NCBI GenBank assembly: GCA_009760885.1
Contig: CM019718.1
Span: forward strand, 23,509,633-23,573,632
DNA from: Achatina immaculata
Taxonomy: Eukaryota; Mollusca; Gastropoda; Stylommatophora; Achatinidae
DNA: 64,000 nucleotides
Direction: 5' to 3'
The position numbers and the translations under genes were made by a program. Shown here in pieces: positions 1 to 10,861 of the stretch; the first letter of the stretch is position 1, and every line of letters begins with the position of its first letter. Below the pieces are notes generated by a model. It saw only the letters and a list, made by a program, of their open reading frames with translations. It made no database searches and was not told the origin of the DNA.

Positions 1-324
1 CAGAAGCGCTGGTTACTTGCGGCTTACATACCATCCTGAGAGAGAAGACTGAAATAGCATGGCCCACCCTCCGTCCCTACTTCCTGCCCTATCCCCGAAA
101 TACATCTCTGTTTATCATCCCCATTCCAGTGTCTTCTGCAGGTGAGTTACAAAGAAAGAAAGTTCTATAATCTGTGAAATCGATAAGGCAAGAGAAGCAA
201 GACACATCTTAAAAATTTGGCAGAGTTATGACGCAAGAGAAACATTCTAGAAACTTTTTAGATCATTCATAGCATAACATGCAGAAAACAGAATAGAAAA
301 AAGTGGTACATAATTATTTATCTT
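1..324. other. Unassigned sequence
   Basis: Mixed-composition DNA before the mariner terminus. I recognise no coding or repeat signal. Confidence 0.3.
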
Positions 325-326
325 TA

Positions 327-1570
327 CGAGGGTGAAAGTTAAAAAAAATGTGAATTTACACAAAACTTTTATTTAGAACAGAAATAAAATAGCATTGCTT
401 TTTCAAATAACACTCCCCCTCCCCAAGCCGCCCTATTGATTTCCAGTGCATTTACGTTACCTGTTAGCCAGCGCCTGAATTTCCTGCAAGAAAAAGAATC
501 TCTCTCCAGACTTATCTGCCTCTTGCAGTTCTGTGTTAGCTGAGAGTCTTCCACTACCCAGACTCTTTGCCTCTTGCAGCTCTGTGTTAGCTGAGAATCT
601 TCTACCACCCAGACTTCTCTGTATCTTGCAGCTCTGTGTTAGCTGAGAATCTTCTACCACCCAGACTTCTCTGTCTCTTGCAGCTCTGTGTTAGCTGAGA
701 ATCTTCTACCACCCAGACTTCTCTGCCTCTTGCACCTCTGTGTTAGCTGAGAATCTTCTACCACCCAGATGTTTCGGGAAGCATGCAGACTAGGCCAAAT
801 CCTGGGAATAAAGGAAGATGCAGCAACACTTCGACAAGCAGTCTTCCCCGGATCAGCTTTGCTCTTTTGCGCTGTATGAGCTGGAGCATTGTCTTGGCGG
901 AGCAGCACGGCACTCAACAGCATTCCACACTCTCTGGACCGTATGGCCGGTTTTAAGCGATGTTCCAGCAGGTCGCTGTGGGTAATACTAGTGATGTTTG
1001 CAGGCAATGTTCCAGGATAACCTTTCTGTAACTACAGGAAATGGTCAGCAGGACTTTCCCAGGCGACGGTTGTGTGCCAAACGTCCGTTGCGGTGGAGAT
1101 TTGAAATGGTGTCACTCCGGACTGGATCTTTTGGACTTTGGCATAAATCGATGCACCCACCTTATATCCACCGTGACTATCCTTTCCAAAAATGTTTGGC
1201 GCTCCTCCTCCTCGTCCTCTCCCTCCTCCTCCTCCTCCTTGCACTGCAGATTCAGTTCAAACGTCCATACTCGGGTCTTTCACTGTAGGAGCCAAGCCAC
1301 GTGGCACCAGTTTCGCAGACGCTTTTCGATATGCCAGCATCGTCGTGAATGATACTGAACACAGATGAACAGTTCTGCAGCACCTTCACAGATAATAATG
1401 CAGCGATTAACTCGTATGAGAGCATGCACATACTGAGTGTTGGCACAAGTCATCAAACTGTATATTTGTCCAGGACGGCTGGCGTCGTGCAAACTTGTTA
1501 CACCTGCTTCGAACTTTGTAACCAAGATATAGACTAGATCCTTACACTTGCACTCACTGACGTTCACCTC
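327..1570 (-). mobile_element. Decayed mariner-family element 1
   Basis: On the minus strand, scattered frames resemble a mariner transposase in order from high to low coordinate. They are a SLHDASRPGQ segment near 1500 (family form SLHDDPRPGR), LLEHRLKPAIRSRE near 950, LLRQDNAPAHTA near 880 (second catalytic Asp), and GGRRFSANTELQE with FLQEIQALANR near 500-780 (C-terminal region). The element ends at 327 with CGAGGGT next to TA (325-326), which fits a mariner terminal repeat. I could not find the other terminus, so the 5' side is truncated or too diverged. There are many stops and frameshifts, and the D34D block is degraded. The C-terminal coding part has been amplified into a tandem array (505-770). 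Confidence 0.7.
505..770. repeat. 52-bp tandem repeat derived from mariner coding sequence
   Basis: About five units of 51-52 bp (anchor TCTTGCA at 521, 572, 624, 676, 728). On the minus strand one frame reads LGGRRFSANTELQE in each unit, a transposase C-terminal motif. The unit length is not a multiple of three, so the reading frame changes between units. Confidence 0.85.
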
Positions 1571-2132
1571 CGATACGATATTTCATGGTGTACGTCTGGG
1601 GTGTTAAGACTTATGGCTGATAAGAATCGGATGACAGAAACATACTTCTTCCCTGGAGTATGTCTGTCATGTAGCCGCCATCTTGGCGTACGCTGTTCTG
1701 GGCGTGTTGCTTAGCAATGATGGCGCTATCTGCTTGCTGACGTTGGTGCTACCAGTCAGTACTACAAGGAGACTGCTGAGATACTGTATTTCGCAAATTT
1801 TCTTTTGCATTTTCTGAGTTTTACCTGATTCACCCTGGTATGTAAATGCAAACGTATACACTTTGTGTATGCACAACCTATCTTAAAAATATTAATTTAT
1901 AACATTTTCATATGGATGTTTTCTGTAGAGAAGCATGATGAATGACATATATGCGATGTTTAGTGCAAGAAAGCACGTTAGAGGAGTAGTGACTAGTGCA
2001 GTCGTGTCTAGTGACGAGGTAGATGGGTCAAATCTGGTCACCCAGGCTGTACAAGCAGGTACCTAGTTCTTTATGGAGATGAGGAAAGAAAAGAGGTCAG
2101 ACTTTATGTTGACCACATCACCCTTTTGTGGG
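1571..2132. other. Unassigned sequence
   Basis: No recognised genes or repeats. The missing 5' terminus of mariner element 1 would be expected near here but no inverted repeat is visible. Confidence 0.3.
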
Positions 2133-2141
2133 CTGACCAGT

Positions 2142-2415
2142 CAGTCAGTCAGTCAGGTCATTTGGATGCCCCTTGCGGAACTTTGCCTCCCTAACACATC
2201 TCCTGTAAGCCTATCTGTTGTGAGCAAGATGCCCTGCTGCTGATGCATCCATTTGTAGATCATCAACGATGTCTTGTAGCCATCTTCACCTTGGTCTTCC
2301 TCACTTTCTTTTGCCCATTATGTACCCTTCCAAGACGGTCTTCTCTAAATTCTCGTGAGGTTTAATGTGTCCAAAATATTTAAGTTTTCTCTGTTTTATC
2401 TTCCTTACTATTGCT
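2142..2415 (-). mobile_element. RTE-like LINE family A, 5'-truncated copy
   Basis: Matches the 3' end of the LINE copy at 23863-24950: the antisense of the AYRSAVWEAKF coding end, then a GTCA-type simple tail at the low-coordinate end. A 9-bp direct repeat CTGACCAGT flanks it at 2133-2141 and 2416-2424, supporting insertion by target-primed reverse transcription. It is more diverged than the other family A copies. Confidence 0.8.
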
Positions 2416-2424
2416 CTGACCAGT

Positions 2425-2805
2425 TAAGAAATATACGCCATTAACGTCCTATTCCTGGTTGCCTCCACAGAGCAAGACAAGGTTACACATTTTGTTCTAA
2501 TGCAAGAAGAATATTTCCGTACCACAAAGATCTGTTTAACAAGCCACCAACATTGAACATATAAGAAAACCTCAGACATTTTACCTCCAAAACATCCCTA
2601 TAAAAACATTCCTGTTACAAGAACACATTCTCTAGATCCTATACTAAGTTTCTAACAATGGGTGTTATGACAGCTCAACCACTGAGTGTTAACTCACTGA
2701 TTACGCTGCTGTCCTACAATCAGATCTTACTTGTAGCCTGCATTAATTTTCCTTCACGAAAAGTTATGCCCTAAACTAACACCATAACCACAGTGAAAAG
2801 CTCTT
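2425..2805. other. Unassigned AT-rich sequence
   Basis: No coding or repeat signal seen between the LINE copy and the 12-bp array. Confidence 0.3.
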
Positions 2806-2909
2806 ATGAAACTAGTAATGAAACTAGTAATGAAACTAGCAATGAAACTAGTAATGAAACTAGTAATGAAACTAGAAATGAAACTAGCAATGAAACTAGT
2901 AATGAAACC
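2806..2909. repeat. 12-bp tandem repeat
   Basis: Eight to nine units of TAATGAAACTAG with single-base variants. Twelve is a multiple of three, so the minus strand reads a false peptide (SFITSFIA...). Confidence 0.9.
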
Positions 2910-3009
2910 AGACAGAAGTGTATGGTTCAGTTTTATAAGAAGACAGAAAGAGTGAGGTAAATGGGCAGGAATGAGTGAAAGTGGCAGAGAATACAATGAC
3001 CGCTCTACC

Positions 3010-3110
3010 AGTGGTCAACTAGGCTGCCGCTTATGGTTCAAATCTCGGAGGGGCGCAGCACTGACTTTTAAAGACACAGCCTTTACACACATTAGTTAGT
3101 CTTGCCAAGG
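3010..3110 (+). mobile_element. Possible tRNA-derived SINE head
   Basis: A B-box-like GGTTCAAATC near 3050 follows a weak A-box-like AGTGGTCAACTAGG. The spacing is short and no tail is visible, so this is tentative. Confidence 0.25.
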
Positions 3111-3352
3111 AAGCAGGCCAGTCTGCTACAGATGCCCTACACAGTAGCACGTTTATGCTTGGTGTAATTAATACACTGGGCCACCAGCCTGATACAAAAT
3201 CACATTATCACAGATGCGGTAGTTGTACCTTACAGGTGGAATCTCCCCACCTGTCTTTGATCTTCCAAAGCCTGGAAGATTTATTAATCAGCCACGGACA
3301 AAGAAAAAAAAACATATTCTGCCCACAGTCTGGGCCTTTGGAAAGCGGAATG

Positions 3353-4085
3353 CTGGGATACTAATGCCAGGGCAAGGGAGTGGAACTGAATGCAATCACC
3401 TTCGTGTTAGACCCTGTCAGGCTGCATGAATATTAACTAACTCCGTCTTGTAGGTAGCTTTTCTTATGGAGATTCTACCTTTATAAACTGTGACGCGGTT
3501 AAATACAGCCATTACCTCTTTCTTTCTTTCTTTCTTTCTTTCTTTCCAGGCTCTCTAGATTCATTGCTACACATACAGGGCGTTCGGCAAAATCAATGTG
3601 CAGTATCCCCGTATCAATTTCGGTATCGTACTGACATCTTAGTGCCTGTGCTATCTAGGCACATAAGGAGGAGCTAGAGATATATTCTGATTCATAGGTA
3701 AATTGTCCTGAAACACCAGGCGGGGTAGCGGATCTGGACAGTTGGACTGTAAATCTCGTACATACGCACACACACACACACATTACACCACCTGGTGTTT
3801 CAGCACACCGAAATCGATACTGGGATACTGCACATTGATTTTCCGAACCCCCCTGTATTTGTAGGAATGCGTCTAGAAAGCTGGAAAGAAAGAAAGAAAG
3901 AAAGAAAGAAAGACGTAATGGCTGTATTTAGCCGCGTCACACTTTATAAAGTTAGGATCTCCAAAAGAAAAGCTACCTACAAGACGGAGCTAGGAAAAGT
4001 GTTAATATTCAGGCTACCCGACATTGTCTAACACGAAGATGATTGCGTTCAGTTCCACTCCCTTGTCCTGGCATTAGTATCCCAA
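3353..4085. mobile_element. 733-bp foldback element or inverted duplication
   Basis: The left arm (3353 to about 3630) is the reverse complement of the right arm (about 3807-4085), at high identity over about 280 bp. Both arms carry, in mirrored order, TGGGATACTAATGCC, the segment CCGTCTTGTAGGTAGCTTTT, a TTTC/GAAA simple repeat and ATACAGCCATTAC, then CAGGG next to TA (3574-3575 and 3856-3857). The central part has a second short hairpin (3709-3724 with 3788-3803) and a CA run. No transposase is present. The inner TA-flanked CAGGG ends (3576-3855) could mark a Tc1/mariner-like MITE inside a larger inverted duplication. Confidence 0.8.
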
Positions 4086-4204
4086 CAGAACTAACCAGGT
4101 CACAGCAGACATTCCAGGTGCCCAGCAGGTGGAGTGTGTTTAATTTGAGCTCATCTGGTGATCTTGAACCTTAGCCATTGGATGTCGTGTGAACTGACAA
4201 CTAT

Positions 4205-4390
4205 TCTTATGAAGACTATTAGGCATGGATAATTCCAATAGATATGGATAACTCCAACAGGGATGGATAACTCCAAGAGGTATGAATAGCTCCAAAAGGT
4301 ATTGTTAACTCTATGAAGTATGGATACCTCCAGAGGTATGGCTCCCAAAGGGTATGGATAACTCCAAAGGGGTATGGATATATACAAGAG
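4205..4390. repeat. Degenerate ~20-bp repeat, locus 1
   Basis: Units of roughly GGTATGGATAACTCCAAGAG in varied states. The same family recurs at 9500-9800. Confidence 0.8.
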
Positions 4391-5067
4391 AGACGTCACG
4401 AACTGTAACTAGTATGCCTCTTATATATAAGTTCAATAAAATTGCTGTAAAGTTGCCCATGTTCATATACAGATCGATCGCTATTCAGGATAATCAAGAT
4501 GAATAGATGCCCTGACCTTTGAAACTGCAATTACAAGCAGACGACAATGTTACTGATGTAACACAATGCGTCCTCTTCCACTAATATCATTCCTTTTAGT
4601 TTGTGTTCGTCATCAAGAACTCTAGTTTTAAATGTCACAGAAAAGGTCAGCATGATCTGCTGAATTCACTCATATTCTGAATTCAGCAAAACGAACACTG
4701 TAACAGTTCCACATACTCCACGCGGTCTTCTGTCACTAAATGCCCACTGATCGCGTTTACTCGGCATATGAAAGTGTATTCCCTTGATGGAAAGACATCA
4801 AGTAGTCTCAGCTGTCATTCTTTTCAGCGTCGTTCTTTTCCTTGAGCTTAGTATCAGCCCGCAGATAAGAACGCAAGCAGGGCCAGGGAAATTGGTTCCC
4901 AAAGATCAATAATTTGACATGGAAAAGAAGGGAGAGAACGTTAATGACCGATGACGTGGAACTAGACCCAAAAATTGCACGATAAAGTTGGCTGGCGCTT
5001 GTGCTGGCCACAGATATACGTGCTACAGGCCGTCTAGAGCGTTCTTATAAGATTGCCGAAATTTTCG
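4391..5067. other. Unassigned sequence
   Basis: No gene, RNA or repeat recognised. Confidence 0.3.
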
Positions 5068-5360
5068 CAGCGATCTGTGGCTCTGATTTTTACAGCGATC
5101 TGATTTTTACAGCAGTCTGTGGCTCTGATTTTTACAGCGGTCTGTGGCTCTGATTTTTACAGCGGTCTGTGGCTCTGATTTTTACAGCGGTCTGTGGCTC
5201 TGCTGTGATTTTTACAGCGGTCTGTGGCTCTGATTTTTACAGTGGTCTGTGGCTCTGATTTTTACAGCGGTCTATGGCTCGGCTGTGATTTTTACAACGG
5301 TCTGTGGCTCTTCTGTGATTTTTACAGCGATCTATGGCTCCGCTGTGATTTTTACAGCAT
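5068..5360. repeat. 25/30-bp tandem repeat
   Basis: About eleven units of TGATTTTTACAGCGGTCTGT plus GGCTC; some carry an extra five bases. Decayed units trail to about 5465. Confidence 0.85.
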
Positions 5361-5465
5361 GATTTACGAGATAGTGAAGTTTTATAATGTTATGGAGCAC
5401 AGTGCTGCGAGTTTTACAGCCTGGTTAAGAGATGCTGATCTCTTTTATAACGTGCTAAAGCACAG

Positions 5466-5973
5466 GTAGGAGATTTAGAAGAAAAGAAGATAAATGAAAT
5501 AGAAACTGGGAAAAAACTGTTCCTAGCAATAAGGGCAGACACAGGTGTATGGATCTGTTTTACAGAAAAGATAGAAAGAGTGAGAAAAGCGAGCAAGAAC
5601 GAGAGTGAAAGAAAGTAAGATGAGTACCTGTAACTGAAGAACATAAACGATCCAATATTTCGGCAAAAGTCAAAATTCAAGGATCACAGCACAACAGAGA
5701 GAAAACACGAAAAATACATGAAAAAATGAAACAGTTAACCTTGTTGGCTTTCTCCTCGAACGACGGACACATAACACATAATCCTGTTATGGTCTGTTCA
5801 GTGTGACTCCCCAAATATACCGACCTTCCCGCGTGCACGGCGACAGTTACTACGCGCTAAATGTCAAGACAATGAAGCGAACATTCCAGAACTTTCTCGA
5901 CTATTTCAAAGTTTCGCTCTAGTATCGCGTCACTAATACTAAATAATAATGGCAGACATGACAGATGCACAAA
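5466..5973. other. Unassigned sequence
   Basis: No recognised feature. Confidence 0.3.
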
Positions 5974-5982
5974 GTAAGCGAT

Positions 5983-6492
5983 TCATTCATTCATTCATTT
6001 GCATGTCCCTTGCGGAACTTTGCCTCCCAAACAGCACTCCTGTAGGCCTCTCGGTTGTGAGCAAGATGGCCTGCCGCTGCTGCGTCAACGATTTCTTGCA
6101 GCCATCTTTGTTTTGGTCTTCCTCTTTTTCTTTTTCCCATTATGTATCCTTCCAAAATGGTCTTCTCTAAATTATCATGACGTTTAATGTGTCTAAAATA
6201 TTTAAGTTTTCTCTCTTTAATCCTCTTTACTAGCCAGCCTTCTTCAATATTAAGCTTTTGTAGTATAGATATATTTGTTCTTTTTTGTGTCCACGATATT
6301 TGGAGAACTCTTCTGTAGCATTTACATTCAAAGGCATTTATGTGCTTCTCAGCTGTTTTGTTAAGTGTCCAGGTCTCACAGGCATATGTTGCGATGGGAA
6401 AGATGCGTGACCTTAAAAATCTTATTTTTGTAGTTCTGTCTGCTCCTCTCCACAGATTCTTTATTTGTTTTACTTTCTGAAGAGCGATAGAT
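5983..6492 (-). mobile_element. RTE-like LINE family A, 5'-truncated copy
   Basis: Near-identical to the corresponding part of the 23863-24950 copy. The simple tail (ATTC repeats, i.e. ATGA-type on the sense strand) is at the low end. It is flanked by the 9-bp direct repeat GTAAGCGAT at 5974-5982 and 6493-6501. It covers the last part of the reverse-transcriptase C-terminal region (basic GKRKRGRP-type motif through AYRSAV-type end), with frame breaks. Confidence 0.9.
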
Positions 6493-6501
6493 GTAAGCGA
6501 T

Positions 6502-7111
6502 AGCGTTGAAAATATGCCGTCATCTATGTGTCATATAAGCAAGTGTGAAGAGAAGAACATACGATAGATATTTTACTTCGAGAGGCGAAACAAATAGATA
6601 ATACGCAGGATTCTTAAAAAAAGTGTAGTGTTTCTGAATGTAATGCATGACGATGGCGAAGAGATGAAGAAAGATTGAAGAAGAATTCAAGACACGCGGA
6701 TGACATAAGACTGGACACCTGTGAGAGGTCAAAACAATGTACGCTTTGGTAAACGGCGACCCACAGCTAACATGCTAGCCTCCGGTTTGGTGAAACCATA
6801 ACCAACCAAGACCCTATCCCACCTCTCCGTTCGTACCCCCCAGTAATGGGCATAGCCTGGCTAAAGGGGCAGACTCCACGCCAGTGAATTCTGCTTTGGA
6901 AGCACTGCACATCCTTTGCTTTTCAGCCCCATCCAGAAACTTTAAAAAAAAACCATAGCCTCCACGACCAGCTCCCAAACCAGCACGATTCTGTGTCTCG
7001 TCATCTTGACCGCATCTGCTGCAAAGAGCACCAGCTTACGGATTCAGGGAGGTTGGAGACAAAGAGGAAGATAAACATTTTCCTAATACATCCCCTGAGA
7101 AATAATGTGTG
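6502..7111. other. Unassigned sequence
   Basis: No gene or repeat recognised; a long A run lies near 6943. Confidence 0.3.
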
Positions 7112-8445
7112 ATCGTCTTATATGTGAGGTCGTCTTATATGTGAGTCTGTCTTATATGTGAGGTCGTCTTATATGTGAGCCCGTCTTATATGTGAATTCG
7201 TCTTATATGTGAGCCTGTCTTATATGTGAGGTCGACTTATATGTGAGCCTGTCTTATATGTGAATTCGTCTTATATGTGAGCCTGTCTTATATGTGAATT
7301 CGTCTTATATGTGAGCCTGTCTTATATGTGAATTCGTCTTATATGTGAGGTCGACTTATATGTGAGCCTGTCTTATATGTGAGGTCGACTTATATGTGAG
7401 CCTGTCTTATATGTGAATTCGTCTTATATGTGAGCCTGTCTTATATGTGAGCCTGTCTTATATGTGAGCCTGTCTTATATGTGAGCCTGTCTTATATGTG
7501 AGCCTGTCTTATATGTGAGCCTGTCTTATATGTGAGCCTGTCTTATATGTGAGCCTGTCTTATATGTGAGCCTGTCTTATATGCGAATTCGTCTTATATG
7601 TGAGTCCGTCTTATATGTAAGTCCGTTTTATATGAGAATTCATCTTATATGTGAATTCGTTTTATATGTGAATTCGTCTTATATGTGAGCCCGTCTTCTA
7701 TGAGAGCCCGTCTTATATGTGAGCCCGTCTTATATTTGAGCCCGTCTTATATTTGAGCCCGTCTTATATGTGAATTTGTCTTATATATGATGCCGTCTTA
7801 TATGTGATGTTGTCTTATATGTGAGTCCGTCTTATATGTGAATTTGTCTTATATCTGAATTTGTCCTATATGTGAGCTTGTCTTATATGTGAGCCCGTCT
7901 TATATGTGAATTTGTCTTATATCTGAATTCGTCCTATATGTGAGCTTGTCTTATATGTGAGCCCGTCTTATATGTGAATTTGTCTTATATCTGAATTCGT
8001 CCTATATGTGAGCTTGTCTTATATGTGAGTCCGTCTTACATGAGAATTCGTCTTATATGTGGGCCCGTCTTATATGCAACTCTTTGTAAAGCACCATCAA
8101 AAATTCAGGTGAGGTCTTTTTTGTGAGATCGTCTTATGTTCGAGGTCGTCTTTTGTGTGAAGTCGTCTTATATGTGAGATGGTCTTATATGTGGGATCGT
8201 ATTATATGTGAGGTCGTCTTATTTGTGAAATCGTCTTATATGTAAGGTCGTCTTATTTGTGAGATCGTCTTATATATGAGGTCGTCTTATTTGTGAGATC
8301 GTCTTATATGTGAGGTCGTCTTATGTGTGAGGTCGTCTTATATGTGAGGTCGTCTCATATGTGAGGTCGTCTTATATATGGGATCGTCTTCTGTGTGGGA
8401 TGGTCTTCTGTGTGGGATGGTCTTATATGTGGCGTCATCTCATAT
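7112..8445. repeat. 17-bp satellite-like array
   Basis: Roughly 57 units (7112-8077) of GTCTTATATGTGAGCCT and variants ending in GAATTC, GGTCG or GCCCG. After a 35-bp break, about 19 more diverged units follow (8115-8445, mostly GAGGTCGTCTTATATGT). A stretch at about 7435-7575 is homogeneous, suggesting recent expansion. Confidence 0.95.
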
Positions 8446-8516
8446 TCGGGCCAACACAGTATAAAAAATTAGTGTAGGTAAGGGTTTAGTAGGGAGAGGG
8501 GACAGTGAGATGACAG

Positions 8517-8899
8517 TTCATTCATTCATTTGCATGTCCCTTGCGGAACTTTGCCTCCCAAACAGCACTCCTGTAGGCCTCTCGGTTGTGAGCAAGATGA
8601 CCTGCTGCTGCTGCATCCATTTGCAGATCTTCAACGATGTCTTGCAGCCATCTTTGTTTTGGTCTTCCTCTCTTTCGTTTTCCCATTATGCATCCTTCCA
8701 ATACGGTCTTCTCTAAATTATCATGACGTTTAATATGTCCAAAATATTGAAGTTTTCTCTCTTTAATCCTCTTCACTAGCCAGCCTTCTTCAATATTAAG
8801 CTTTCGTAGTATAGATATATTTGTTCTTTTTTGTGTCCACGATATTTGGAGAACTCTTCTGTAGCATTTACATTCAAAGGCATTTACATGTTTCTCAGC
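8517..8899 (-). mobile_element. RTE-like LINE family A, 5'-truncated copy
   Basis: The minus strand encodes an open C-terminal piece with KRKRGRPKQRWLQDIVEDL and HLAHNREAYRSAVWEAKF, ending at a stop after GHANE. The tail is ATTC repeats at the low end. The 11-bp direct repeat TGAGATGACAG flanks it (8506-8516 and 8900-8910). It lies immediately beside the 17-bp array. Confidence 0.9.
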
Positions 8900-8910
8900 T
8901 GAGATGACAG

Positions 8911-9499
8911 AATAGAAACAAATAACGAAGAAACCGCAGAGTCTTTGACCGTATAGTTTTTCTATACGTTTCCCAGCATTAGGACAAAATTGCCCACAGC
9001 TTTCTACTTCCGCCGTTGTAATCCCATGATTCCACGACGACGCTAAACGAGATCAGTGTCGCTTCCGGTATTTAAATGCTGGTGACAAATCAGACGTGTT
9101 CAGAACTGGCAGTTGTAGCAGCATAAAATGATTGATAACGTGGGCATCTAACAAAATTAGCCGTTCCTCTCGAGAAAGTGTGTCAGGCGCTCTTAACGTC
9201 TTTTAAGATTACTGACACCTCAGTGAGGAATCCAATCTGGCTCCATAACTCCCTCTACCAAACTGTTGAAATCATCATCATCACCATCATCATCACCAGC
9301 AGGTAGGAGTATAAATTCACAAGATGCCAATAGCCTGCTGTTACTTTACCTACGGGCAGTTATAAATAGAACAGCTTATAGGACATCCTCGCCTAACAAC
9401 AAATTTTGAGGCATTTGAATTTTTCAGAGATCGAATCATATACCACCATCATTTTGATCGTATATCCCCAAAAGATATAGATACCCCCAAAGAAGTGAC
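8911..9499. other. Unassigned sequence
   Basis: Contains a short ATC run near 9275; otherwise nothing recognised. Confidence 0.3.
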
Positions 9500-9800
9500 A
9501 TGTTAAGATGTGGATAAATCCAAGAGGTATGGCCAGCTCCAAGAAGCATGGATAATTCCAATAGGTATGGACACTCCCAAAGGTATGAACAACTCCAAGA
9601 GATATGGATAACTCCAAGAGATATGGATAACTTCAAGATGTAAGGACTCTCCAAGAGGTATGGACACTTCAAGAATGGATACTCCTAACGGGAATGGATA
9701 CTTCCAAAAGTATGGATACCCCAGAAGGTATGGATCCCAAAGGGTGTGGATACCCCCAACAGGTATGCATACCATCTAGAGGTATGGATACCTGCAGGGG
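9500..9800. repeat. Degenerate ~20-bp repeat, locus 2
   Basis: About fifteen imperfect units of AAGAGGTATGGATAACTCC, the same family as 4205-4390. Confidence 0.8.
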
Positions 9801-9827
9801 ATATGGACTAACCGGTAACTGAATTAA

Positions 9828-9950
9828 TAACTCCGGAAGCAATAGATAAGACAAGAAGTAGTAGTAAATAACTCCGGAAGCAATAGATAAGACAAGAAGT
9901 AGTAGTAAATAACTCCGGAAGCAATAGATAAGACAAGAAGTAGTAGTAGA
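9828..9950. repeat. 41-bp tandem repeat
   Basis: Three almost identical units containing CTCCGGAAGCAATAGATAAG (starts 9831, 9872, 9913). Confidence 0.9.
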
Positions 9951-10311
9951 AATGTTAGATTCAGGTTAGGTTGGAAACGTCTGAGACAGATTTTCTTGTG
10001 TAAATTTGTAAACAAACAAAAAAAAACCCAAGAAATATTACTCATAATTATCCCGACTTTTTCCTGTGAGAAGCTGCTTGTTAAACCAGCTCGTAGAAAT
10101 AGGATACTTGTTACACCCTGGCATACATCATGACTGAGGAAAATCCTGACAATGCAACCAACGTGCTTACATTATGATCAGTCATAGAAAGGCAGACGCA
10201 GCGCAGGGGAAGATGCGGGTGGCTTTTGTTGTAGTGGAAGATTGACTTGCAGGTGGCATTACAAGATTTCTGTGCGGTCTACATCGCGGTGAAGATTTTG
10301 ATATACTGGGC

Positions 10312-10332
10312 GGGGGGGGGGGGGGGGGGGGG
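10312..10332. repeat. 21-bp G homopolymer
   Basis: Uninterrupted G run directly visible. Such runs are error-prone in sequencing, so the length is uncertain. Confidence 0.9.
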
Positions 10333-10479
10333 TAATGGAGCTTCAAAATAAATTCATGACCAGAACTCATGACTAAAGTTCAAAGTTCAGTATTTCACAA
10401 TTCAGACTCCAGCTTCACTGCATTCGGGACAACCCCATATATGCCCCGCCCCACGTCGCAGTATCCATATATGCGTATG

Positions 10480-10720
10480 TTTGCTAATAGTTCCTGCCAA
10501 ATGTTGGTTGTTTACGACGAGTTTTCTGCCACACAGTTCGGATTTCCTGCCAGCACGTTTAATCTGTCCTAGCTCCAGCAATCGCTTCAGATCTACATTG
10601 TTCTTCCATTCCCACTCTTCATTTTTCCCCGCAGTCTGTCCAAGACAGACTTAGCAACGTCCTGCTTGTCCATTGTCAGTCCGTCAATTATACTGACTAA
10701 ACCGCCATTAGGAGCATATC
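10480..10720 (-). pseudogene. Decayed unidentified coding remnant
   Basis: Two minus-strand frames give plausible protein-like text: GLTMDKQDVAKSVLDRLR, then after a frame change VDLKRLLELGQIKRAGRKSE. The second part loosely resembles a SAP-type DNA-binding helix-turn-helix, but this is weak. Probably part of a mobile element. No function assigned. Confidence 0.25.
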
Positions 10721-10861
10721 GTCCTTTGGCCTAGATGGCCAGACTCAGTAAGCATCCCCAATTTGGAAACCCTACCAATGATAGGCGAGGGTCTTGACCT
10801 CTTTTTTTATCTCTGGTCTTGAATAATGTCCCATACCACAATTGGTAGTGGCAGTGGCAGC

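Noticed and set aside
7112..8445. CRISPR-like array of short repeats
   Set aside because: The units are directly adjacent with no unique spacers, the period is 17 bp, and the window is eukaryotic. It is a tandem array.
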